NCBI GenBank assembly: GCA_051745535.1
Contig: JBNJED010000017.1
Coordinates: 1 to 19,903, forward strand
Length of the DNA: 19,903 nucleotides
Origin: Thiohalospira sp051745535
GTDB lineage: Bacteria; Pseudomonadota; Gammaproteobacteria; Thiohalospirales; Thiohalospiraceae
Direction of reading: 5' to 3'
Shown: positions 1 through 7,312 of the stretch, piece after piece
Layout: each line of letters opens with the position of its first letter
Position numbering within the stretch: position 1 is the stretch's first letter
The notes under the pieces: model-generated
What the model was told of the DNA's origin: nothing
The model's database searches: none
Seen by the model: the letters and a program-made list of their open reading frames with translations, nothing else
Program-made: the position numbers and the translations under genes

Positions 1-389
1 TCCAGGGCGTGGAGGGCCCGCCGGGCGGATTCACCGGAGAAGACCACCAGGGTGCGGTCGTTGGCCCGGATGGTCGCCCGTTCCAGGCGCCGGTCGCGCT
101 CGTTGCGCCACGGCGGCGCCACCACCTGCAGTCGGGCCCGGACGGCGCGGGGCGAGGGGTCCCGGTCCATCTCGAAGGTGAGGTGGACGCGGTTGCCGGC
201 CCCGGCCGTGAAGACGGCGCGGCCGAACTCGGGGATCCGCTGGGTCAGCCGGCAGGCCATGCGATCGCCGCTCACCGACCAGCGCGCCTCGTGCAGGGAG
301 GCACGGAAGTCCCGTACCCCCTCGGCAGGGGCCGCGGTGGCCGCCAGGAGGACGGCCAGGCTGAGCAGCGATGTGATGATCGGACGCAT
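1..389 (-). CDS. motY: MotY-like flagellar stator-associated protein, N-terminal part (partial)
   Basis: The frame runs off the left edge, so about 129 N-terminal residues are visible. It opens with a likely Sec signal peptide (MRPIITSLLSLAVLLAATAAPAEG). A region follows with the pattern of the MotY N-terminal domain: W at about residue 38, then a Cys-Arg-Leu stretch, I-P-x-F-G-x-A-V-F, and later V-A-P-P-W. In known systems MotY is a periplasmic protein of the flagellar T-ring. Its N-terminal domain binds the basal body and its C-terminal OmpA-like domain binds peptidoglycan. That C-terminal domain would lie outside the window, so it could not be checked. No strong Shine-Dalgarno sequence precedes the ATG at 389. 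The gene lies about 100 bases downstream of the PDH operon on the same strand. The family call rests on remembered motif spacing, not on an alignment. Confidence 0.66.
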   Translation of the reverse strand, partial: MRPIITSLLSLAVLLAATAAPAEGVRDFRASLHEARWSVSGDRMACRLTQRIPEFGRAVFTAGAGNRVHLTFEMDRDPSPRAVRARLQVVAPPWRNERDRRLERATIRANDRTLVVFSGESARRALHAL

Positions 390-441
390 AGACGATACCC
401 GGGCCGCACCGGTGACCCTTCCGGTCTGATTAGCGGCCGGC

Positions 442-479
442 CGCCGGCGAACTTGAGGGGAACCCCTCCGTCGCCGGCG
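442..479. repeat. Inverted repeat after the PDH operon
   Basis: CGCCGGCGA (442-450) pairs perfectly with TCGCCGGCG (471-479). The 20-base interior contains a second small hairpin (GAGGG-GAAC-CCCTC, 455-468). It lies just beyond the E2-E3 stop codon (488-490) and before motY. No T-run follows on either strand, so it could act as a Rho-dependent end, a 3' RNA stabiliser or a partial terminator. Which of these applies is not visible. Confidence 0.5.
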
Positions 480-487
480 GGCTTCCC

Positions 488-3400
488 CTACTTGCCCTTC
501 TTCTTGGACCGCCGCAGGCGGGAGAGCAGCCGCCGGGCCAGCTCGCCGAAGAGCTCGGTCTGGGTCGGGTGGGGATGGATGGCCTCGGCCACCTGCTCCA
601 GGGTCATGCGACCGCTGACCATCATCACCGCCTCGCCGATGAGGGTATCGGTGTGGTCGGCCAGGAGGTGGACGCCGACGATGCGGTGGGTCGCCTTGTC
701 GGCCACCAGCTTGATGAGGCCGACCTCCTCGCCGGTAATCATCGCCTTGGCGTCGATGTTGATGGGGGTCTTCACCTCCACCGCGTCGATGCCGGCGGCC
801 TTGGCCTGCTCCGCCGAGAGGCCGACGAAGCCGGCCTCCGGCCGGGTGAAGATCACCCCGGAATCCATGGCCTGGTCGTAGCGGGCATCCTCGCCAACGA
901 GGTTGTGCGCCGCCACGCGGCCCTGCTGGCCGGCGGTGTGGGCGAGCATGAGGCCGCCGATGACATCGCCCACGGCGAAGATGTGGTCGACGCTGGTACG
1001 GCAGCGGGCATCGGCCTTGATGACGCCCTCCTCCACCTGCACGCCGGCGTTGTCCAGCGCCAGCGGCTCCAGGTCGGGCCGCTTGCCGGTGGCCAGGATG
1101 ACGTAGTCGCAGGCCGTGGAGGACTCGTTACCCTCGGCATCGGCCCAGGTCAGGGTCATGTTGCCGGGCTCGCCCTGGATCCCGGTGACCTTCACCGAGG
1201 TCTGCAGGGTGAGATTGGGCTCGTCATTGAGGGCGGCGGTGAGCTGCTTGGCCACCTCGGCCTCCACCTCGGCCAGGACCCGGTCCTGGCCCTCCACCAG
1301 GGTCACCTCGGCACCGAAGTCGGCGAAGATCTGCGCCATCTCCATGCCGATGGCGCCGCCACCGACCACCCCCAGCCGCTTGGGCGGCTCGGGCAGGGAC
1401 CAGACGGTGTCCGAGGTGCGCACACCGCCGGACTCCAACCCCTCGTGGGCGCCCGGGATGGGCGGCACGAAGGGCGGCGCCCCGGTGGCGACGACCGCCG
1501 CGCCGAAGGTCACCGTGCGACCGTCGGAGGCATCGCCGGCGGGGGACCGGTTGTGAGGATCAGTACTGTTGCCGGAGGTATCGATGAAGAGCCGGTGGTC
1601 GGTCTCGAAGCTGCCCAGCCCCTGGATGACGTCGACCTTCACGCCCTTGTCGGTCTTGAGCGCCATGCCGCCGCGCTCCTCCAGGACGTTACGGCGGTGG
1701 GACTCGAGCTGCTCCCAGTCCAGGCTGGCGTTGTCGGTGCCGCGGATCCCCAGCAGGCCATCGTGGGCGCGGTCGCGCATGCGATCCGCCGCCGCACGCC
1801 AGGCCTTGGAGGGGATGCAGCCGCGCCACAGGCACTCGCCGCCCGGGTAGGGGGCGTCGTTAACCATGGCGACCTTGAGACCGTGGCCGGCCAGGTCGCG
1901 GGCGCAGTCCTCGCCGCCGGGGCCGCCGCCGATGACCACGACGTCGTAATCCCAGTCCCCCTCGGGGATGGCGGGGCCGGTGGGGCCCATCCACTCCGTG
2001 GGGTTCTCGATGATCCCCTTGAGCTCGCCGAGGTACTCCGCCACCTGGGCGCCGTTGATGACGCGGTGGTCGGCGGTGATGGTCAGCGGCATGCCCTCGT
2101 CGCCGGCGGCGGCGATGGCCAGGATCCCGGCGGTCCCCGGGGTGGGGATGGCGGTGAACCACTCCACCCCGAGCATGCCCATGTTGGAGACCATGAAGGT
2201 GGGGTTGGCGTACTCCTCCGGGGCGAGCCGGCGCTTGCGGGCGCGGTTGACCAGATCCCCCCAGGACTCGTTGAGCTCCTCCAGGGAGCGCGACTCGCAG
2301 CCGCGCAGGACCGGGACCACCAGGCCGCCGCCGTCGGCGGAGACGGCCATGCCGATATCCACCTGGTCCCGCTCCACCAGCTTGTCCACCGGCTGGTAGG
2401 CCCAGTTCATGGCCGGGTGCTTCTGCATGGCCAGGGCGCACGCCTTGGCGATGGCCACGGTGACCGAGACGCCGTGGGCCTTGGCCGCCTTGATGAGGGC
2501 GTCCGGCCTGGCGCGGAGGGTGACCTCGAAGGTCGGCATGGTCAGGGAGGCGGTCATGGAGTGGCTCACCGCCTTCTCCATGGCCGTCATGTTGCGACCG
2601 TCCCCGGGGACCTGGATCTCCGGCATGACGTGGGCCGGTACCTGCTCGGCGGTCTCGGTGGGCCGCGCCACCGGCTGGGCGTTGCGCACGTCCTCGGCGG
2701 TGATGACGCCGTCGGGGCCGGTCCCCTTGAGGTTGTTCAGGTTCACGCCCTGGGAGGCGGCGATCTTCCGCGCGTAGGGGGTCGCCTGCTTGTTCTCGGG
2801 GCGCGGGGCCGGGGTGACATCGGCCTCGTCGCCGGAACCGGCCGCGGGCGCGGCCGCCGGGGCGGCGGGGGCGGCCGGCCGGGTGTCGCCGCCGCCGTGG
2901 GCCTCGCTGCCCCCGGTCGAGGCACCACCGCCGGAGACGGCCACGCCCTCGTAGATCACCTGGTCGGCGCTATCCACCAGGAAGGCGATGGGCTCGCCCA
3001 CCGGGATCACCGAGTCCACCTCGGCCCGGGGGCCGGAGAGGTAGCCCTCCCGGAAGACCTCCACGTCCATGATCGCCTTGTCGGTCTCCACCGTGGCGAC
3101 CACGGTACCGCGCTCGATGGGCTCGCCCAGCTCCTTCTCCCAGCTGACCACGGTGCCCTCGGTCATGGTGTCCGAGAGCTGCGGCATCTTGATGGTGTGG
3201 GAGGCATCGGCCGGGGCGGCCGGGGCCGGCTCCGCCGCGGCGGGGGCCGCCTCCTCGCCACCACCGGCGGCCGGCGCCTCGGCGTCGGCACCGGCGACTT
3301 CCTCGGCACTGGCGACGATGTAGGCGATGGCCTCGCCCACGGCGACGGTGGCGTCCACCGGCGCGACGGGGCCGGAGAGGTAGCCCTCCCGGAAGACCTC

Positions 3401-3550
3401 CACGTCCATGATCGCCTTGTCGGTCTCCACCGTGGCGACCACGTCACCCCGGGTGATGGGATCCCCGACATTCTTTTCCCAGCTGACCACGGTGCCCTCG
3501 GTCATGGTATCCGAGAGCTGGGGCATCTTCACGGTATAGGGTTCGGCCAT
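488..3550 (-). CDS. Fused pyruvate dehydrogenase E2-E3 (acetyltransferase / dihydrolipoamide dehydrogenase)
   Basis: One 1020-residue protein carries both remaining activities of the pyruvate dehydrogenase complex: transfer of acetyl from lipoyl to CoA, and reoxidation of dihydrolipoyl by FAD/NAD+. Domains in order: lipoyl 1 (about 3-80, ETDKA, K45); Ala/Pro/Glu linker; lipoyl 2 (about 117-195, K158); Gly/Ala/Pro linker; peripheral subunit-binding domain (about 255-292); E2 catalytic domain (about 318-520); short linker; E3 (about 533-1008) with GGGPGG FAD loop, redox pair C573/C578 (CLWRGC), second GGGAIG nucleotide loop (730-735), AVGD, and HPHPTQTE with H994 and E999. The E2 motif HxxxDG reads HRVING (H495, N499). 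A polar stretch at about 658-678 looks like an insertion in E3. The tail is basic (RLRRSKKKGK). It is the last gene after E1 alpha and E1 beta. The gap to E1 beta is 87 bases and its Shine-Dalgarno is weak. A separate lpd may exist elsewhere in the genome. Confidence 0.95.
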   Translation of the reverse strand: MAEPYTVKMPQLSDTMTEGTVVSWEKNVGDPITRGDVVATVETDKAIMDVEVFREGYLSGPVAPVDATVAVGEAIAYIVASAEEVAGADAEAPAAGGGEEAAPAAAEPAPAAPADASHTIKMPQLSDTMTEGTVVSWEKELGEPIERGTVVATVETDKAIMDVEVFREGYLSGPRAEVDSVIPVGEPIAFLVDSADQVIYEGVAVSGGGASTGGSEAHGGGDTRPAAPAAPAAAPAAGSGDEADVTPAPRPENKQATPYARKIAASQGVNLNNLKGTGPDGVITAEDVRNAQPVARPTETAEQVPAHVMPEIQVPGDGRNMTAMEKAVSHSMTASLTMPTFEVTLRARPDALIKAAKAHGVSVTVAIAKACALAMQKHPAMNWAYQPVDKLVERDQVDIGMAVSADGGGLVVPVLRGCESRSLEELNESWGDLVNRARKRRLAPEEYANPTFMVSNMGMLGVEWFTAIPTPGTAGILAIAAAGDEGMPLTITADHRVINGAQVAEYLGELKGIIENPTEWMGPTGPAIPEGDWDYDVVVIGGGPGGEDCARDLAGHGLKVAMVNDAPYPGGECLWRGCIPSKAWRAAADRMRDRAHDGLLGIRGTDNASLDWEQLESHRRNVLEERGGMALKTDKGVKVDVIQGLGSFETDHRLFIDTSGNSTDPHNRSPAGDASDGRTVTFGAAVVATGAPPFVPPIPGAHEGLESGGVRTSDTVWSLPEPPKRLGVVGGGAIGMEMAQIFADFGAEVTLVEGQDRVLAEVEAEVAKQLTAALNDEPNLTLQTSVKVTGIQGEPGNMTLTWADAEGNESSTACDYVILATGKRPDLEPLALDNAGVQVEEGVIKADARCRTSVDHIFAVGDVIGGLMLAHTAGQQGRVAAHNLVGEDARYDQAMDSGVIFTRPEAGFVGLSAEQAKAAGIDAVEVKTPINIDAKAMITGEEVGLIKLVADKATHRIVGVHLLADHTDTLIGEAVMMVSGRMTLEQVAEAIHPHPTQTELFGELARRLLSRLRRSKKKGK
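3029..3443. repeat. 76-base perfect direct repeat encoding the lipoyl-lysine region twice
   Basis: Positions 3029-3104 and 3368-3443 are identical over 76 bases, offset by 339 bases (113 codons). This matches the spacing of lipoyl lysines K45 and K158. A further near-identical block covers the start of each domain (around 3132-3188 and 3471-3527). Identity includes synonymous positions, so the copies were duplicated recently or are kept alike by gene conversion. Confidence 0.9.
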
Positions 3551-3637
3551 GGCTAGTCCCGCTACGTTGGAGGTTCCGAGGGCCGCCGGGCGGCGGCCGT
3601 TTCCGGGGCGCGCGCCCCCGCGCCCGAGGGGTCGCGA

Positions 3638-4621
3638 TCAGCCCTTGCCGAAGAGCTGGCGGACGGCGGTCACCACATCCGCCGCACCCGGCACCACGGC
3701 CTTCTCCAGGGTGCGGCTGTAGGGCATGGGGACGTTGCGCGCCGATACGCGCCGGGGCGGGCCGTCGAGCTCGAAGAAGCACTCCTCGTTGATCACGGCG
3801 GCCACCTCGGAGCCGACGCCGCAGGCGGGCTCGGCCTCCTCCACCACCACCGCCTTGTGGGTCCGCGAGACGGACTCGCGGATCCCCTGGCGGTCCAGCG
3901 GGGAGAGGGCGTAGAGGTCGACCACCTCCGCCTCGATACCGTCCTCGCGGGAGAGGACCTCGGCGGCCTCCAGGGCCCAGTGGACGGAGATGTTGTAGCC
4001 GAACAGGGTCACGTCGCGACCCTGGCGCGCCACCTCGGAGCCCTCCAGGGGGGTGAAGAACTCGTCGTCCGAGACCTCGCCCTTGAGGTTGTACATGAGC
4101 TCGTGCTCGTTGATGAAGACGGGGTCGTCACAGCGCACCGCCGACTTCAGCAGCCCGTAGGCCTGGCGCGGATTGGAGGGGGTGACCACACGCATCCCGG
4201 CGATGCCCATGAAGACCTTCTCCATGCGCGCCGAGTGCTGGCCGGCCAGCTGGTGGGCCACGCCGCCCGGGGAGCGGATGACGCAGGGGGCGGTGAGCTG
4301 CCCGCCGGACATGTAGCGCACCTTGGCGGCGGAGTTGAACATCTGGTCCATGGCCAGCCAGGCGAAGTTCACCGACATGATCTCGATGATGGGCCGGGCG
4401 CCGATGAAGGAGGCGCCGATGCCGAGGCCGGTATAGCCGTTCTCGGAGATCGGGGTGTCGATGACCCGATCGGCGCCGTACTTGTCGTAGAGCCCCTGGG
4501 TGGCCTTGTAGGTCCCGCCCATCACGCCCACGTCCTCGCCCATGCAGAAGACCAGGGGATCGCGGCTCATCTCTTCGTCGTGGGCGCGGCGCAGCGCGTC
4601 CCACATCATCATCTCGCTCAT
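3638..4621 (-). CDS. pdhB: Pyruvate dehydrogenase E1 component, beta subunit
   Basis: This is the 327-residue beta subunit of the heterotetrameric (alpha2beta2) thiamine-diphosphate E1 enzyme, which decarboxylates pyruvate and acetylates the lipoyl group of E2. Family marks include GEDVGVMGGTYKAT (28-41), DTPISENGYTGLGIGAS with the catalytic Glu at residue 60, the FAWLAMDQM segment and the SGGQLTAPCVIRSPGG stretch. Length and motifs fit the plastid/Gram-positive-like alpha/beta E1 type and not the single-chain AceE of enterics. Its ATG shares one base with the E1 alpha stop (TGATG at 4619-4623), and a strong GGGAGGGG Shine-Dalgarno lies 7 bases upstream inside E1 alpha, so translation is probably coupled. 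A branched-chain or acetoin E1 is possible from sequence alone; the E2-E3 partner and the motifs favour pyruvate. Confidence 0.93.
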   Translation of the reverse strand: MSEMMMWDALRRAHDEEMSRDPLVFCMGEDVGVMGGTYKATQGLYDKYGADRVIDTPISENGYTGLGIGASFIGARPIIEIMSVNFAWLAMDQMFNSAAKVRYMSGGQLTAPCVIRSPGGVAHQLAGQHSARMEKVFMGIAGMRVVTPSNPRQAYGLLKSAVRCDDPVFINEHELMYNLKGEVSDDEFFTPLEGSEVARQGRDVTLFGYNISVHWALEAAEVLSREDGIEAEVVDLYALSPLDRQGIRESVSRTHKAVVVEEAEPACGVGSEVAAVINEECFFELDGPPRRVSARNVPMPYSRTLEKAVVPGAADVVTAVRQLFGKG

Positions 4622-5613
4622 CAGCGGGCCCCTCCCTTCACGTACGGGTCGTTCTCGGCGAACACGTAGCGCTCCACCTCCGCCGGGTCCGGCTCCGGCG
4701 ACTGCTCGGCGTAGGGCACCACCTCGTTCTCCAGGTAATCCAGGATCTCGGTGTCCATGGCCTTGTAGTCGTCCTCGGTGAGTTCACCGGCCTCGATGAG
4801 GCGGTCCCGCAGGGTGATGATCGGGTCCCGCGTGCTCCAGCGGCGCTCCTCCTCCTTCTCGCGATAGGCGTTGGAGTCGGACATGGAGTGGCCGCGATAG
4901 CGGTAGGTCAGCAACTCCAGGAAATACGGCCCGTTGCCGCCGCGGACGTGATCCACGGCCTTCTGGGCGGCCGCGTGGACCGTCTCCACATCCTGGCCGT
5001 CCACCTGGTCGGCCTCGATACCGTAGCCGCAGACCCGCTTGTACTGGTCGATGACGGCGGTGGAGCGATCGATACGGGTCCCGATGCCGTAGAGGTTGTT
5101 CTCGCAGACGTAGATCACCGGCAGCTTCCACAGGGCAGCCATGTTCATGGACTCGTGGAAGGTGCCCTGGTTGTTGGCGGCATCGCCCAGGAAGCAGAGG
5201 ACCACGTCGTCACCGCCCTTGAGCTTGACGGTCTTGGCCATGCCGGCGGCCAGCGGGAAGGGGCCGCCGACCAGGGCGTAACCACCCATGAAGCGGTTCT
5301 CCACATCGAAGATGTGCATGGAGCCGCCGCGACCCTTGCTGGAGCCGCCCTCCTTGCCGAAGAGCTCCGCCATGATCTCCTTGGGGTCGGCCCCGGCGAG
5401 GATGGCGTGCACGTGGTCGCGATAGCCGGTGATGACGTAGTCCTGACCCGGCCGGGCCGCCTCCATCACGCCGTGGGCGCAGGCCTCCTGGCCGGGGTAG
5501 AGATGGAGGAATCCTCCGATGCGCCGCTCCACATAGGCCTCGTAGCAGCGCTCCTCGAAGCGCCGCGCCAGGAGCATGGAGCGCAGCAGGCGTTTCTTGT
5601 CCGCGGTGTCCAT
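4621..5613 (-). CDS. pdhA: Pyruvate dehydrogenase E1 component, alpha subunit
   Basis: This is the 330-residue alpha subunit that carries the ThDP/Mg2+ motif. The motif starts at GDAANNQG (143-150) and ends with ENN (171-173). The usual third residue is Gly (GDG); here it is Ala. Other family marks are GGFLHLYPGQEA (33-44), YRDH (64-67), GGSSKGRGGSMH (89-100) and YRYRGHSMSD near the phosphorylation-loop region of homologues. The frame is open to an ATG at 5652, but I chose the ATG at 5613. GAGGGG sits 7 bases upstream of it, and the residues ahead of it have no family counterpart. It is the first gene of the operon, about 77 bases downstream of the start site expected from the 5697-5725 promoter, and it overlaps E1 beta by one base. 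Confidence 0.93.
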   Translation of the reverse strand: MDTADKKRLLRSMLLARRFEERCYEAYVERRIGGFLHLYPGQEACAHGVMEAARPGQDYVITGYRDHVHAILAGADPKEIMAELFGKEGGSSKGRGGSMHIFDVENRFMGGYALVGGPFPLAAGMAKTVKLKGGDDVVLCFLGDAANNQGTFHESMNMAALWKLPVIYVCENNLYGIGTRIDRSTAVIDQYKRVCGYGIEADQVDGQDVETVHAAAQKAVDHVRGGNGPYFLELLTYRYRGHSMSDSNAYREKEEERRWSTRDPIITLRDRLIEAGELTEDDYKAMDTEILDYLENEVVPYAEQSPEPDPAEVERYVFAENDPYVKGGAR

Positions 5614-5696
5614 GGGGGCACCCCTCATTCTGGCAAACCGGACCCGGGACACGCAGGGCCATCGCAGGCCGGACCCCGGGAAGATGCAAGCCGCGG

Positions 5697-5725
5697 ATCA
5701 TCGGCATTTTCACCACCAAGGTCAA
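5697..5725 (-). promoter_or_regulatory. Sigma70-like promoter of the PDH operon
   Basis: On the minus strand TTGACC (5725-5720) is followed by a 17-base spacer and GATGAT (5702-5697). Transcription would start near 5690, giving a leader of about 77 bases before pdhA. The core is flanked by two copies of ATCCGCGG (minus strand, 5739-5732 and 5698-5691): one just upstream of -35, the other touching -10. They may be operator half-sites. This is read by eye only. Confidence 0.55.
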
Positions 5726-5903
5726 GAATTCCCGCGGATGCACTTTTCGGGGCGAGAACAAGTTCGCGTTCCCTCCGTTCTGATCTTGAAGGGCCCTGTC
5801 GGGGAGAGGTAGGGGGTACACGGGGACGCGAGGAGCGTTCCGGACCCTCCCCGGGGATACTCCCGCCACGTAGAATGGCCACCAGTAAACGAAGGAGGCG
5901 AAG

Positions 5904-7304
5904 ATGGCGAGCGACGACGGCTACCGCATCGAACACGACAGCATGGGCGAGGTCCCGGTCCCTGCCCGGGCGCTCTGGGGCGCCTCCACCCAGCGGGCGG
6001 TGGAGAACTTCCCCATCAGCGGCCAGCCCCTGCCGCCGGCCCTCATCCACGCCCTGGGCCACATCAAGGCCGCCTGCGCCACCGCCGCCGCCGAGCTGGG
6101 GGCACTGGACACCCCGCGGGCCGAGGCCATCATCGCCGCCGCCCGCCGCGTGGCCGTCGGCGAATTCGACGACCACTTCCCGGTGGATACCTTCCAGACC
6201 GGCTCCGGCACCAGCTCCAACATGAACGCCAACGAGGTCATCGCCCGGGTGGCCAGCGAGGCCAGCGGCCTCACCATCCACCCCAATGACCACGTCAATG
6301 TCGGCCAGTCCTCCAACGACGTCTTCCCCTCTGCCGTCCAGGTGGCGGCGGCACTGACCATCGCCGGCGAGCTCGAGCCCGCCCTGGTCCACCTGGCCGG
6401 GGCGCTGGAGGCGCGCGCGGCGGAGCTGGCCGACGTGGTCAAGACCGGGCGGACCCATCTCATGGACGCCATGCCGGTGACCCTGGGCCAGGAGATCACC
6501 ACCTGGGCCCGGCAGGTGGAGACCGCCCGCCAGCGCCTGACCGAGTCCGCCCCGCGCCTGGCTGACCTCCCCCTGGGGGGCACCGCGGTGGGCACCGGCG
6601 TGAATGCCCCGGCCGGCTTCGGTGCGCGCACCGCCGCCGCCCTGAGCGCGGAAACCGGCCACGACTTCACCGCCCAGGACCACCCCTTCGTGGGGATCAG
6701 CGCCCCGGACGTCGCCGCCGAGGTCAGCGGCCAGATGAAGGCCGCCGCCACCGGGATCATGAAGGTCGCCAACGACCTGCGCTGGATGAACTCCGGCCCC
6801 CTGGCCGGCCTGGCGGAGATCACCCTGCCGGCCCTGCAGCCCGGCTCCTCCATCATGCCGGGCAAGGTGAACCCGGTGATCCCGGAGGCCGCCGCCCAGG
6901 TCTGCGCCCAGGTCATCGGCAACGACGCCGCCGTGACCACCGCCGTCCAGTCGGGCAACTTCCAGCTCAACGTCATGCTGCCGCTCATCGGCCGCAACCT
7001 GGTGGAATCGGCGAGCCTGCTGGCCGGCGCCAGCAACGCCCTGGCCGACAAGGCGGTGGCCGGCTTCCACGTGAACCGCCAGAACCTGGAGCAGGCGCTG
7101 GCGCGCAATCCCGTCCTGGTCACCGCGCTCAACCCGGTCATCGGCTACGAGAAGGGCGCGCTCATCGCCAAGCGGGCCCAGGCCGAGGGCCGCTCGGTGC
7201 TGGAGGTGGCACGGGAGGAGACCGACCTGGACGAGGCCGAGCTGCGCCGGCTGCTGGACCCGGCGGGCCTCACCGGCCACGACCCCGACCAGGCGCCGGT
7301 GTAG
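5904..7304 (+). CDS. fumC: Class II fumarate hydratase
   Basis: The 466-residue protein has the usual length of FumC, the oxygen-stable, iron-free fumarase that interconverts fumarate and L-malate in the TCA cycle as a homotetramer. The superfamily signature GSSIMPGKVNPV lies at 314-325. TGRTHLMDA carries the catalytic-site His (H185, matching E. coli H188). QTGSGTSSNMNANEV and NDHVNVGQSSNDVFPSA are the other conserved substrate-binding blocks. The start is fixed by a strong GAAGGAGG at 5891-5898, five bases before the ATG. The stop TAG at 7302-7304 overlaps the Shine-Dalgarno of pyrC, so the two are probably one transcript. A TAGAAT (5871-5876) upstream could be a -10 element, but no good -35 accompanies it. 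Confidence 0.96.
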   Translation: MASDDGYRIEHDSMGEVPVPARALWGASTQRAVENFPISGQPLPPALIHALGHIKAACATAAAELGALDTPRAEAIIAAARRVAVGEFDDHFPVDTFQTGSGTSSNMNANEVIARVASEASGLTIHPNDHVNVGQSSNDVFPSAVQVAAALTIAGELEPALVHLAGALEARAAELADVVKTGRTHLMDAMPVTLGQEITTWARQVETARQRLTESAPRLADLPLGGTAVGTGVNAPAGFGARTAAALSAETGHDFTAQDHPFVGISAPDVAAEVSGQMKAAATGIMKVANDLRWMNSGPLAGLAEITLPALQPGSSIMPGKVNPVIPEAAAQVCAQVIGNDAAVTTAVQSGNFQLNVMLPLIGRNLVESASLLAGASNALADKAVAGFHVNRQNLEQALARNPVLVTALNPVIGYEKGALIAKRAQAEGRSVLEVAREETDLDEAELRRLLDPAGLTGHDPDQAPV

Positions 7305-7312
7305 GGGGAACC

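Noticed and set aside
3029..3443. Direct repeat considered as a mobile element or target-site pair
   Set aside because: Both copies are in frame and encode the same lipoyl motif; this is domain duplication inside a gene.
569..3556. 995-codon plus-strand open frame opposite the E2-E3 gene, rich in His, Gly, Asp and Leu
   Set aside because: It is the antisense shadow of a high-GC gene: no ribosome site, no domain, and composition explained by reverse reading of biased codons.
5625..7280. 551-codon minus-strand frame opposite fumC
   Set aside because: FumC signatures on the plus strand are decisive; the minus frame has only compositional bias.
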